Below are positions 10,133 to 21,466 of a stretch of 64,000 bases of DNA, one piece after another (position 1 is the first letter of the stretch; each line of letters opens with the position of its first letter). The stretch is taken from NCBI GenBank assembly GCA_037044905.1, contig JBAOKB010000048.1:992001-1056000 (forward strand), written 5' to 3'. Position numbers and translations under genes: made by a program. The notes below the pieces were generated by a model. It made no database searches and was not told where the DNA came from. It saw only the letters and a list, made by a program, of their open reading frames with translations. Origin of the DNA: Hortaea werneckii (lineage: Eukaryota; Ascomycota; Dothideomycetes; Mycosphaerellales; Teratosphaeriaceae).

Positions 10133-10661
10133 ATGGCGCCAGCAGCGGCAGGAGCGAAGAAAGGAAAGAAGAAGTGGTCCAAGGGCAAGGGTATGGACAA
10201 TCTCCCCATCGCACGCTTTGCAGAGTCGAAACATCACCACCCTCACCGCCGACGACATGCACCTACAAAAGACGCACCATGAATCGGCTTCCACCACACC
10301 AGAATTCAAAACCAATGCGGCTGTGCTCTGCAAGCATTTGCTAACAGGCTTTCCGCGTTACAGTTAAGGACAAGGCCCAGCATGCCGTTGTCCTCGACAA
10401 GCAGACCAACGAGCGTCTGAACAAGGACGTTCAGTCCTACCGCCTCATCACCGTCGCCGTGCTCGTCGACCGCTTGAAAATCAACGGCTCGCTCGCGAGA
10501 AAAGCGCTGTCCGAGCTCGAGGAGAAGGGTGTGATCAGGAAGGTCGTCAGCCACAACGCGCTGAACATCTACAGTAAGTTAACCCTTATGGGATCCGAAA
10601 GTCGGTAGGCAGATTAGGCTAACAGACATTTGCAGCTCGCGCTGTCGGTGGTGGTGACTAG
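10133..10661 (+). CDS. RPS25: 40S ribosomal protein eS25
   Basis: Three exons: 10133-10190, 10364-10573 and 10636-10661, giving 97 aa. The introns are 10191-10363 (173 nt, donor GTATGG) and 10574-10635 (donor GTAAGT). The spliced protein starts MAPAAAGAKKGKKKWSKGK, then VKDKAQHAVVLDK, and contains the eS25 winged-helix core (LITVAVLVDRLKINGSLARKAL and GVIRKVV). It ends RAVGGGD. eS25 sits at the head of the small subunit near the E site. The long first intron right after a short basic exon is usual for fungal ribosomal-protein genes. Length matches the family. Confidence 0.97.
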
Positions 10662-11756
10662 ATGATGAACGACGAAAGGAGGACAGGAGTTGCTTTGACT
10701 GCATACGAAAGGTTTCCACGGCGCACATGACATTGCGGACGGGAAGAGCATGAGATGATATCCACATGGGTAGATTACTACAGATATGCAGATTCTGTAG
10801 AGGCGGCAAAGCATCGTTCACCTCCAAATTCTTGATGCGAGGGCACAGTCATTTCAGCTTGATATGCCTTTCGGCATTCTTATCCATTAACATTTTCACT
10901 ACCCAACAGTCCAGATTTGCGCTGGCTGAAGCATGCGTCACTTTGCTCTCGACGGAAGGTCATAGGGAATCTGCTTGCCCCCCAAAGTGCATCCAGGCGA
11001 TACTGTCCTGGATGCCAAAACTGCGAACTGTGTTTCAATTGAAGGAACGCACCTCTAGATGATCATGCCCTTCTGCTGCATAGGAGAGCTGCGAGGTTTC
11101 AGAGTGTGCCGCCTGGCTTTGCCTGTCACAATACGAATGGGCTCGAAGAGCAACTTTAATGCAAGCCTTCCCCTTCCCCCTGTTGGGTTGAAGCGTCTAT
11201 ATGCAACCAAAACAGCTTCAATAGATATGTGCAATATTTCTACCATGGGCGACTAGGGTGAAAGCTACCATCGCATGTCAAATATGTCTAAGTTAAGACA
11301 TGTTTGTTGGAAACACCGCATACTATACGCATTATGTCGTTAGTTTATGCTCAATGTTGGATGCTACAATATCCCCTAACCTGGAAATTCGAACAATTTT
11401 GGGGGCGCGAACAAATCAAAGTGCGATGGCGTCAAGATGTCCATGACCTCAGCCCCCGCTCTAGCGCAGATCTCGGTCGGCCGCGCTGGATTCGCGTTTC
11501 CATGCGACAAAAACGCACGAGTGCAGCCGTTCACCACTGCATTCTCCCCCAGCGCCATGAGAATCACCTGGTTCTCGATTTGCAATAGCTGCGGCTGAGC
11601 AAACTCCACCTGCCTCTTAATTCACGCTATCGACCCTTGAAGCCTTCCCAGGCTCGAAAGAGAAGAAAAAAGTCCCGTGGGCCTAAAAGTCCCTTGCGCC
11701 GAAATCCTCAAAGCCGCAACAAGAGTTATTCGCAGTTACCCATACCCGCCGTGACG
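10662..11756. other. intergenic region, nothing recognised
   Basis: RPS25 3' flank and ALO1 5' flank. Only short unconvincing frames. I searched by eye for tRNA B-box sequences and saw no full tRNA. Confidence 0.45.
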
Positions 11757-13579
11757 ATGGACCACATCCAGCAGGAGCTCGCAAAAACGGACCCCACCGT
11801 CCCCTTCCGCGCCAGCACCACACACACCCACTACACCTGGGCCAAGACCTTCAAATGCCACCCGGAGCTGTACCTGACCCCGCGCACGCTCGAAGAGATC
11901 CAGAAGATCGTCACGCTGGCGCGACGATGCCGGCGCCGCATCGTCGTCGTCGGCTGCGGCCATAGCCCTAGCATCATCACCTGCACGAGCCAGTGGATGG
12001 TGAATCTGGACGAGTACAGCGCGGTGCTGAAGGTAGATCGGACCAAGAAGACGATGCTGGTACAGGGCGGGATCCGATTACGGGATTTGAACGATCGCGC
12101 GAACGAGCAGGGGTTGACGATGCCGAATCTGGGCAGTATTAATGAGCAGAGTGTTGTGGGCGCCATTGCGACGGCGACGCATGGGAGTTCGCTCAGGCAT
12201 GGGCTTATGAGTGAGAATGTCAGGAGTTTGCGCGTCGTGCTGGCGAATGGGCAGGCGGTTAGGTGCTCGGCGGAGCAGAACCCGGAGCTGTTTAGGGCTG
12301 CGTTGGTCAGTCTTGGGGCGCTGGGGATTATTGTTGAGGTCGAGTATCAGATGACGGAGGCTTGTAATATTGAGTGGACGCAGACTCTGGAGCCCCTAGG
12401 CAAGGTTTTGGAGACGTGGAATCAGGATCTTTGGACGCAAAAGGAGTTCACGAGGGTCTGGTGGATGCCGTATATGAAGCGCGCGATTGTCTGGTCGGCT
12501 GAGAAGACTGAGAAGCCGGAGCGCCAGGCGGAGAGTAGTTGGTACGGTGGCAGCGTGGGCTTTCATACCTATCACAACCTCCTCTGGCTGTCGAACTATA
12601 TCCCTCAGATCCTGCCGTGGGTGGAATGGTTCGTCTTCGGCATGCAGTATGGGTTCAGCACCGGCCGGACCACGTCTGCAGTTGAGCCCCTCAAGACCGG
12701 TTTGCTTATGAACTGCCTCTACAGCCAGTTTGTGAACGAATGGGCACTCCCGCTTTCCAAAGGTCCAGAGGCAATCACAAGGCTAAGCGATTGGATCAAC
12801 CGCGATGCAAACGGCGGAGGAATTCCTTTCTCCAACAAGGGCCTCTACGTGCACTGTCCCATCGAAGTCCGCGTGAGCGACACCACCTACCGCGACACCC
12901 CTCGCCCTACCTAGACAACACAAACGATCAAGGACCGACTCTCTACCTCAACGCCACACTCTACCGGGCCTACCTCCAAGACCCACCGTGCAAGGACCGG
13001 TACTACGAAGCCTTCGAGTGGCTGATGCGCGACATGGGCGCCAAACCCCACTACGCGAAGAACTGGCAATTCACGCCCTCGACCTACATGCAAACGGCCT
13101 TTGGCGATCGTCTGCGACAGTGGGTGAAGATCCGCAACGAAGCGGACCCCGAGGGCATGTTCCTAGGCGAATGGCATAGTCAGGCACTGGGCATCGCAGC
13201 AGCCGGGAAGTCCCAATTCGAGCTCCTCGAACGAGAACAGGAACGCAAGGCTGCGCGGCCGGGGACGTGTCAGCTGTGGCGCGGGACCTTGTCGTCTCCT
13301 CCTGCTTCTTCGTCGATGCCGACCGCTGCTGTGAGTGGCACAGGCGACACGATCGATCTCCCGCCTAGCGATATCGCGAGTCGCGCGGACAGCCCTGGGG
13401 GTGCAAGCTCGAGCGGCGAGAGTTTCGATATGTTGCATGGAGCCGAAGCGGAGAAGAGTGTACTGTATGATGACGAGGAAGGGGATTTCATGAGTGAGAA
13501 GATTGCCAGGGAGGATAGGCGGTTCCATGCGCATCCGCAGGAAGGGTGGACGGGGACTAAGGTCTTTGATAAGATGTAA
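11757..13579 (+). CDS. ALO1: D-arabinono-1,4-lactone oxidase, frame interrupted
   Basis: FAD-linked (VAO-type) aldonolactone oxidase that converts D-arabinono-1,4-lactone to dehydro-D-arabinono-1,4-lactone (erythroascorbate synthesis) at the mitochondrial outer membrane in yeast. The N-terminal FAD domain has VVVGCGHSPS, the covalent-flavin His site, and ATATHGSS. The C-terminal ALO domain follows (YLNATLYRAYLQDPPCK and YYEAFEWLM). The family HWxK motif reads HYAK here. The first frame ends at a TAG at 12912-12914, inside the conserved VSDTT...PYLDNT segment. One more C in the C4 run at 12898-12901 restores a 607-aa protein. The last roughly 130 residues are a Ser/Gly/Asp-rich extension beyond the usual family end. 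The start is the ATG at 11757 (MDHIQQELAKTDPTVPF). Confidence 0.93.
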
Positions 13580-15094
13580 AGGGGTCTGGTGAATTTCTAC
13601 ATTATTAATTACAGACGTGGTGTGGCAGGTTGCCTGATCATTTCAGGGACAGATCCTCATTGTGGCCTTTTTTTTTTTCTTTCGTTTTGCTTCCTTTTTT
13701 TTTTATTTTCCGTCCTTCCATTTTCAAAAAAAACCTCTTGCGTGTCGGTTTTGGCTATATGGCTGTTCTACGGATACATCTTGTCCTCGTATGTCATAAT
13801 CGGAACCCAATGCGCATATGGACCCGACTTCTGCAGCATCTCCTAGTGTGATGCTTAGGCGGATATGGGGACCACGACCTAGCTACATAGTAGTGACCAA
13901 GCAATTCGGCACATAAACTTATTAGATACAAGGTATTTTAGTTGTGTGACCAAGCATATGAAAACAGGTTGGGCAGTGACGCACGAAATCACGAGCAGAT
14001 GATAGTAAGTAGTAAGGTCCTGTAGTCTGTTTAGCAGCAGGACCAGCGATTGAGCGCCTAGATTGATGATGCGCTATCCGGTTGGTCGGGTCCAGCAATC
14101 GGCAGCGCTCAGCGAAATATTGGGCCTCTCACGATGCAGCTATCTGATTGGTCAGTCGGCTTACCGGTCAGCTACATGGTAGACTTGACGTCCTTCATCG
14201 CAACCGGTCAGCTGCTCCAATGCCGCCCGCTCGGAGTCAGTAATTGAAGCGAAAGGCATCGATACATCGTGTCTGAGGAGACGCAGCGCCACCAATTTGC
14301 CTGGCAGGACAATGCTTGGCGGGGATGTAGCCGGGGGTGTCTGGGCAGCGGTCCAGCGGACTGGCTTTCTGGGTGAACTGATGGCGCGTGTCAGCACAGC
14401 CATTGAAGAGTGCTGCGGCGGGGCATGGTCGACGGTTGGGTCGAGTCAGCTCGGGCTTCTTTGTAAGATGCAGCTGAGGGCCGCGCTACCTCGGCGTTGA
14501 GGGATCGAGAGTTCACGTTATGCGTCTGTCGGAAATGGGGGGGCGTCGTATTATTATTACGATTGCAAACCAGGCCAGGTGAAAACATCGAAATCAGACG
14601 AGTCGCGCTGCGCACTTTGCCCGGTTCGGCAACGGACAGCCAGGGCCAAGCCAGTCGCGGGGGTCGAAAGAGGGACTAGCGTGAGTGCTCGGCTGAGCCC
14701 CGCTGCTTCCCGCTGCGGATCTCTCCCTCTGACCTTACCGCCTTGGGCGTCTCAGCCTGCGAGCGGGCGGGCGAGCGAGCGAGAGAGAGAGCGAGAGAGA
14801 GCGAGGGACCAGCGCTTGCCAATCTGGCTGGGTCGTGACTGCGGCACACCACATACCTACATAGTACTACTACCTTACCTACTGTACACACCCAACGCAC
14901 TTGCAGCTTCGCCGAAACCGCCATCTGCCGTCCTCCTGCCTATCGCACCTCTGAACACTCCACCGGCGACTGGACCTGACTTGTTTGTCTGTGCTGCTTG
15001 CCTTCTCTGCCACCGTTCCCCCATCGGGTCAGCGTGAGGCCTTCGCTTCCGCCGTTTCAGGTGCACTTGGGCGCTGTGAGCGGGCGATGTTTCC
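13580..15094. other. intergenic region with T-rich tracts and a GAGA microsatellite
   Basis: T-rich tracts at about 13669-13715, just after the ALO1 stop, are likely 3' UTR/poly(A)-site sequence. A GA/GAGC microsatellite lies at 14771-14805. The rest is the 5' region of the Hsp70-like gene. No convincing gene. Confidence 0.5.
14771..14805. repeat. GAGA/GAGC microsatellite
   Basis: An almost pure purine stretch of GCGAGCGAGC followed by GA dinucleotides, about 290 bp upstream of the Hsp70-like start codon. Confidence 0.7.
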
Positions 15095-17559
15095 ATGTCC
15101 TCAATGAACCAGCGCTTCCGCAAACTAGTAGGAGGCTCGACACGCAGGGCAAGCAACCAAAGCACCACCTCCCAGAACTCTTCCTCCAACCCGAGCTCGA
15201 GCAACCTCGCGCCCCCCAACTCCACTTCCACCACCACCGCGACCACCACCCCCGCCGCCGCCGCCGCACCCACCAACGGTGTCGCGTCCTCGGCAGCCTC
15301 CTCAACCGGAATTCCCCCGCCCGCGTCGTCGCAGCCGACTGCTTCACAAGCTCCCCAGGGCCCCTCGGCCTCGACCACATCTCTCCAGTCCGGCATGAAT
15401 CCGCAGCAGCCATTGGGCCGACCGCCCTCATACCAATACGCTAACACCGGCACCGGTAATCTCGGCGCACCTCATCCGGGTCAGGGCCGGCCAACAAGCC
15501 CACTGCCTCCCCCACCCATCAACACTGGCGGCGGTCACTCGTATGCGCCGCCTCACCAGCAGCAGATGTACCAGCAACCAGCACCGCCGAGCTACCCAAT
15601 GCAGCAGCAAGGATACGGGTACGGTGCGCCCCAGATGGGCGGCCACCCGGCCTACCAGAACAGACTGGCAGAGGTTGAGGGTAGCAATCGTAGCAAAGCG
15701 CAACTCATAGTCGGCATTGACTTTGTAGGTCACCTGTATGTCCATAGCCCGGACGACTTGAACTGACCAGAAACAGGGTACGACCTTCTCAGGCGTCGCA
15801 TTCGCGTTTGCGACAAACACCGAAGCCAAGGAAGACATCATTGTCGAATGGCCTGGAGCCGGTACACAGACAAAGCAAAAGGTTGGCAGCTTCATGACTA
15901 AGCCGCGCATTCGCGTACTGACATCCTATGCAGATCCCGACGGTCCTCTACTATGACCAGCACCAACAAGTGGTTGGCTGGGGTCCCGACATCGCCGAAG
16001 CCCTGGCGCCAACTGGCTATCCAAAGCCTGGCGTTCAGAAAGTTGAGTGGTTCAAGCTACAGCTCATGCTCAGTGGAAACACTTACATAGATCCGATCAA
16101 CCTCCCCCCGCTACCGCCGGGCAAGTCCGAGATTGATGTCGCTGCGGACTACCTCTTCAAATTACGGCAAGCGATGCGAAACCAGTTGCAGAAATCTCTG
16201 GGCGAGGTGTTCAATCGAGAGGAGCGGAACATCCGATACTTCTTGACTGTGCCAGCTATTTGGAACGATGCAGGCAAGGCAGCCACGCGAGCGGCGGCCA
16301 TCCAGGCGGGCTTCTTGAGGGACGAGAACGACAACCGCCTAACGTTGATCAGCGAGCCGGAAGCAGCAGCAATGTTCTGTGCAAAGACTGGTCTGTTGAA
16401 TTTGAAGGTACATGATGCGATCCTCATCGTCGATTGTGGTGGTGGTACTGTCGACTTGATTGCATACGAAGTCGAAGAGGAATCGCCATTCACGGTCGCC
16501 GAGTGCACAGCAGGGTCCGGCGATTCGTGCGGATCTACGGCACTGAATCGCAACTTCTCCAACATCTTACGAGCGAAGATTCGCAAGATGAAGCTACCGG
16601 ATGGCTCAAAGACGGCGGGCAAGGTATATGCCAAGTGTATCATGGACTTTGAAAACAGGATAAAGGCGGACTTCAGGAACAACGGACAGAAGTGGGCTGT
16701 GGATGTTGGCATCGAGGCAGAATTCCCCGAAGCCGGCATTGAAGAGGGTTACATGACTTTTACAAACGAGGAGATCTTGCAATGCTTTGAGCCTGTGGTC
16801 AACAGGATTCTTGAGCTGGTTAGGAACCAGATCATTGCTATTCAGGCACAGAATAGAATGCTGCAGGTGAGTCGTCCGATAGGGTGCGTGATGTTGTTTG
16901 GCATGAGCTAATATTCGACAGAACGTTTTGGTTGTTGGTGGATTTGGTGCTTCCGAGTATCTTTTCCAACAGATCAAGCTTCATGTGCCACCGCAGTTCC
17001 AGAACAAAGTTGTACGGCCCATGGACTCTGTCGCTGCGATTGTGAAGGGTGCTGTTACAGCTGGTATCACCGAGCGTGTCATCACCTCGCGTGTCGCACG
17101 AAGACACTACCTCATGGCCACTCTCCAGCCCTTCAAGGAAGGCCACCACCCAGAGCAATACCGTGTCCCATCTCTCGACGGTCGCGACCGGTGCAAATAC
17201 ACTCGCCAGATCTTCGTGCAAAAGGGCCAGCGCGTCAAGATTGGAGAGCCGGTCAAGGTATCCTTCTTCCGGCAGGTGGCACCGGGTGCAACTCTCATGT
17301 ATGAAGATGTGCTTTATGCCTGCGACGAAGACGTATGCCCGGAGTACACGAAAGACCTCGCATCAAGGAGGTCGTCACTCTCACGTCTGATTTGAGCCGC
17401 AAGAACCTCGAAAAGGACTTTGAGCGCATGGATACACCGCAGGGAACCTTCTACCGGGTGTACTTCGACATCTACCTGACCCTCGACGGATCTGAATTCA
17501 ACGCCGAGCTGGTGTGCCAAGGCGAAGTGATGGGCAGGTGCTCCGCGAGATTTAGGTAA
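15095..17559 (+). CDS. HSPA12-type Hsp70-family ATPase, frame interrupted
   Basis: Four exons: 15095-15724, 15777-15881, 15934-16866 and 16922-17559. The introns are about 52-55 nt, and the first splits GIDF|GTTFSG. Residues 1-190 are disordered (Ser/Thr/Ala/Pro/Gln-rich). The actin-fold ATPase follows: GIDFGTTFSG (phosphate 1), ILIVDCGGGTVDL (phosphate 2) and VLVVGGFGASEYL (adenosine). The C-terminal part lacks a canonical substrate-binding domain, as in the HSPA12 group. Function in fungi is unknown; a chaperone or sensor role is inference. Near 17356-17357 the frame shifts between YTKD and PRIKEVVTL. One additional C joins them, giving 768 aa. Without it the protein ends about 55 residues early. 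Confidence 0.9.
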
Positions 17560-19248
17560 ATGATTAACGTCAGTAGATAGCGAAAGCAGTTCTTCCGATG
17601 GGTTAGACACAGCGTTTGTGCAGATGACAGAGAAAGAGAGAGAGAGACCTTCATGAACGAGTAATGTTGGGGCCCACGAACGAGGTGACGGGCAGAAGGT
17701 TGGATAGATGTATGGCCGCCCGCATGGAAAATCAGCCACATGCATGCACTAGGCACACACATAAGACGAAGGACATGATCATCTTTCTTGCCTCCTCTTC
17801 TTCCTTTGGCTGTGTCAAAAGGGCGCTTATCATACCTTCTTTTTGGAGGGCCTCTTGCGGCCGACGTGAAGGAAAAGAAAGGTGTGGTAGGCATTTTTCC
17901 TTTTTGGTAAAGCTAGTGTAGGAAGACGAATCATGGAGCGTAAATACCAATCACTATATATTTGACGCAAATAGGTACTAGCCAATTCTTTTCGAGTAGT
18001 AGATAGTTTGGTAGAAATTTGTTAATCTGAACAATGGTTGTTCTTGTGCTTGTGTTTCGGTTTCAAAGTGTTAAAAGCGAGCAAGGTTCTATCCAAGAAG
18101 CAATGAAACAAGCGTCTTGACATCCCCACTACTCCAGCTTGGAAGGCCCGCTTCAACCCTTGTGTACCCTAGTACCTAGGTGTCTTCTGCTTTCTTTTTG
18201 GGCAGAAAAACGACGACAACGCGAACTTGAGCCGCTGATACGACACGTTCTGCTTTCCAGCTCCCTATCGCTGTCTCAGAAGTGGTGGCACTGAGCAACA
18301 CCCGACCGCCCGTCCTGTCGCACCACTGAGACTCGCAAAGGACGGCTCGTCGCAGCCCAATCTTGCGGTTCCGTCGCCAGCCCCTACCTCCTACTGGACG
18401 GACCGGAAAGCCCAAGTATCAGACTACCCCTGGCCTGCGATACGGCTATCACTGCCTGACCGCGACTCGCATAGCAGCCGCTCTTCCAGATTGTCCCTAC
18501 GGCAAATCTTCAGCCAGCCCAACCCTCTCACCCCCTAGTTGGGCGGAGAAGATCCAACCAAAGGGACGTTCAGTCCGGGGGGCCAAATCGAGAAGCTGCT
18601 TTTCTTGTGTCTGCCCGCGCGCGCGCCCCCCTCTGGGAACTGGCGGTGAGCAGCAGCAGCACCTGTGGCCCGATATCCGCGGGATCGACTTCAGGCAAGG
18701 TCTGCCATGATATGAGCAGGCCTACCACTACTACGATGGAGGTAAGGAAGTAAACCCTTTGCTATTCAATTTTTTTTCTCCGTGCCTCGTCAGTGGCGCC
18801 AGCGATGCTCATTCTTTCATGTCCGATGATACTATCGTATCTTCCCTTCAGGTTTTCTTTTCCTCCCCCGGACGCCACCCATCATGAATAATCCTAGGTT
18901 GCGACGCCCGTCTCGGAACGTGTGACAGTGTTATCGAGAAGGGCTGGGCTTGGGTGTCGCGGGTGCTGGCTGGCGCAGAATGTGACAGATCAAAGGAGGA
19001 TAGCTGAGTGACTCGGAACCGCCAACTCGATCAGATCCCTTGTGTAAGTCTCTCGAACCTCCCTCTTCGCCTCCTCCCCCTGCCTTTTCATGCGTGTTTG
19101 CACTTCACTCTTTTAGAACACTGGGCTGCGGCACAAAGGCGTAGAGGTGGCAGCTATGTGCCATAGCCTAACCAGTATCTTCCTATAGTCGCTCACTCTA
19201 AATTTATTACCTCAGACCAATGTCTAATCATCGCTTGTAGTATCAACC
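17560..19248. other. intergenic region, nothing recognised
   Basis: Contains a GA-rich stretch just after the Hsp70-like stop (about 17628-17648) and an ACCTAGGT motif at 18174-18181. The second half should hold the GTR2 promoter and a possible long 5' UTR. No coding gene that I can support. Confidence 0.45.
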
Positions 19249-20685
19249 ATGCACACCCTTTTCTCAAAGGACATCCTGTCCCCAGCACCAACACCAGCGT
19301 CACAGACCAACCCTTTCGAGCTTTTGTTTCCTTCCAGTCTTTCTACAGCCAGCTCGGCGGCCTCGACGCAAAGCTCTCCGAGACAGAACGATTGGTTGAC
19401 GCAGCGAATACAGAATCAGCAACGAGCCGAAGCCGATGCAGTTCGCCAGGGTAGCAATGCATCCAACGGCGACCGCATACAGTATGCTCGACGCAAAGGA
19501 AGCCCCAAACTCTTGTTTATGGGCCTCAGAAGGTGCGCGGCCACAGAAGCTTCGATGAAAGTTCACCTCGAATCGATGCTAAGAATCGTAACAGGAGTGG
19601 CAAATCATCAATACAGAAAGTAGTCTTTCAGAAACTCTCACCAGCCGACACCCTCTTCATCGAACCAACCTCAAGAATAGAGACGGCCAGCATGCAATCC
19701 TTCATCACCTTTGAATCCGCCGAACTCCCAGCATCATACGCCACCGCAGCCGCTGCACCGGCTCCCGACTTCGACCACCACGCCATCTTCTCCAACGCCG
19801 GAGCCGTCATCTGGGTCCTCGACGTGCAGGACGAGTACCTCAGCAGCATCACCTCGATGATCCAAACCGCCGTCTTCCTCGCCGAGCACTACCCGCGCGT
19901 CAACTTCGAAGTCTTCATCCACAAGATCGACGGCCTCAGCGAGGAATACAAGTACGAGACCTTCCGCGAAGTCCGGCAGCGCGTGCAGGACGAACTCAGC
20001 GACCTCGACCACGGCGACCGCTCCGTCTCCTACTACCAGACCTCCATCTTCGACCACAGCGTCTTCGAAGCCATGAGCAAAGTCGTCCAGCGCCTCCTGC
20101 CCCAACTCCCCGCCATGGAGGCCTTACTCAACAAACTCTGCTCCTCCTGCCGTATCCAGAAGGCCTACCTCTTCGACACCATGAGCAAAATCTACGTCGC
20201 TACCGACGCTAGCCCCACGTTCCTACGCGACTACGAGGTCTGCTCCGATTACGTCGATGTCATCGTCGATATCAAGCAGATCTACGGCTGGCATCACCGT
20301 CACAATAGCCAGGACCCTGCTGCTGATAGTCGGCCTGCGTCGGAGAGTGGGAGCAGTCTGGATGATGGGCAAGGGGTGGCGGTGCCGAGATCGGCGAGAG
20401 TATCGTCACGTATGATCGGAGTGGCGATACTTATATCTATGCGAGGGAGATCAATGAGTACGTTCGTCCCTAATTTTCCCCTTCCCTTCTTTCCCTCGCC
20501 CCTCCCGCCTTCTAGGTATCTACGACGTGGTTTGCCCATTCCTTTCACGTGCTGATGGATTTTCCTTTAGTCACCTCTCCCTCCTCTGCGTCATCGGCAA
20601 GGGTAGCTCGGCTGATAAGCGCGTGCTCATCGATTATAATGTCGGCATCTTGCACGATGCGCTGCTTCAGGTCTTCCGGGTGTGA
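19249..20685 (+). CDS. GTR2: Rag-family GTPase Gtr2 (RagC/D), frame interrupted
   Basis: Three exons: 19249-19532, 19595-20457 and 20571-20685. The first junction restores the P-loop FMGLRRSGKSSIQKVVF. Further features are TLFIEPTSRIE (switch I), WVLDVQDEY, and IHKIDGL in place of NKxD. A roadblock-type C-terminal domain ends KGSSADKRVLIDYNVGILHDALLQVFRV. Gtr1-Gtr2 heterodimers on the vacuole relay amino-acid state to TORC1 (family knowledge). In exon 2 the frame breaks at the GGGG run 20373-20376. One more G gives a glycine linker and then AEIGESIVTYDRSGDTYIYAREI, with a total of 420 aa. The N-terminus carries about 90 disordered residues; the start is the first ATG after a stop-rich region. 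Confidence 0.92.
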
Positions 20686-21466
20686 GATGGTGTTTTTCGC
20701 AGATCGTCAGCGAGGAAGCTTGCCAGTTCCAAGAGCTGGGTTTGTTAGAAGGGGTTGGAAGAGATGGAGGGGTTGAGCTGGAGTGTGTGGGTCGTGTATG
20801 TATAGGTATACTCATCTACTGAATATACGTAGACTGCCGTGTCTTTCCACATACGACTGGCGGGGCTTTTCGGGTAAGCTTACATACAAGTCGCTGGGTT
20901 TCGGATTCACTGGACAAAGTCACCGCTATCCCGTCTGTTCCTACCTCGAGGACATTGGTTCGATCGGAGGGCAATGGGATGGTTCGAAGACTCGCTAGCC
21001 TTGAACCCGTGGCCGATTTTCCGGCCATGTTGCGATTTCTTTTCGGGAGATCATACAGGACTTCTCCTGCGTTGGTCCGCCGTAATGTTGGTGCTTCATC
21101 GGGTTAAGCTATTACCTGCGCCTTGTACCATATCCTCAAATGCGTGCCGATCCAAGGGCAAGGACGGAAGAACGTAGGCTTTGGGCTGTGGTTCACGGAC
21201 AGCTCGCTGCTCCGATGGATGGATGCGTGCGAGATAGATATCCTATTTTGCCGACGGATGCTACGAGAAGGTGCAAGAATTGATGTGCGATGCCTATACG
21301 ACGCAGACCCAGATGTGCCGAAGCAAATCCTCTCTCCTTTCGAAGTGACAGACAAAGAAAAGGCAAAGGAAAGAGAAAAGTGGCCCAAATGACTTGCCCC
21401 CAAAGTGGGAAGATTTACATTTCATGCAACCATAGATGGATTAACTTCTCAAACCATCTATCAACT
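20686..21466. other. convergent intergenic region
   Basis: Between the 3' ends of GTR2 (+) and the golgin gene (-). Nothing recognisable. Confidence 0.5.

Noticed and set aside
12860..12915. A short intron explaining the ALO1 frame change
   Set aside because: The only GT-AG pair near the site (GTGAGC...CTAG, 42 nt) keeps the wrong frame and would delete the conserved SDTT segment.
20950..21000. GGTTCGA sequences as tRNA B boxes
   Set aside because: No matching A box, acceptor stem or anticodon arm could be drawn at this or other TTCGA sites in the intergenic regions.
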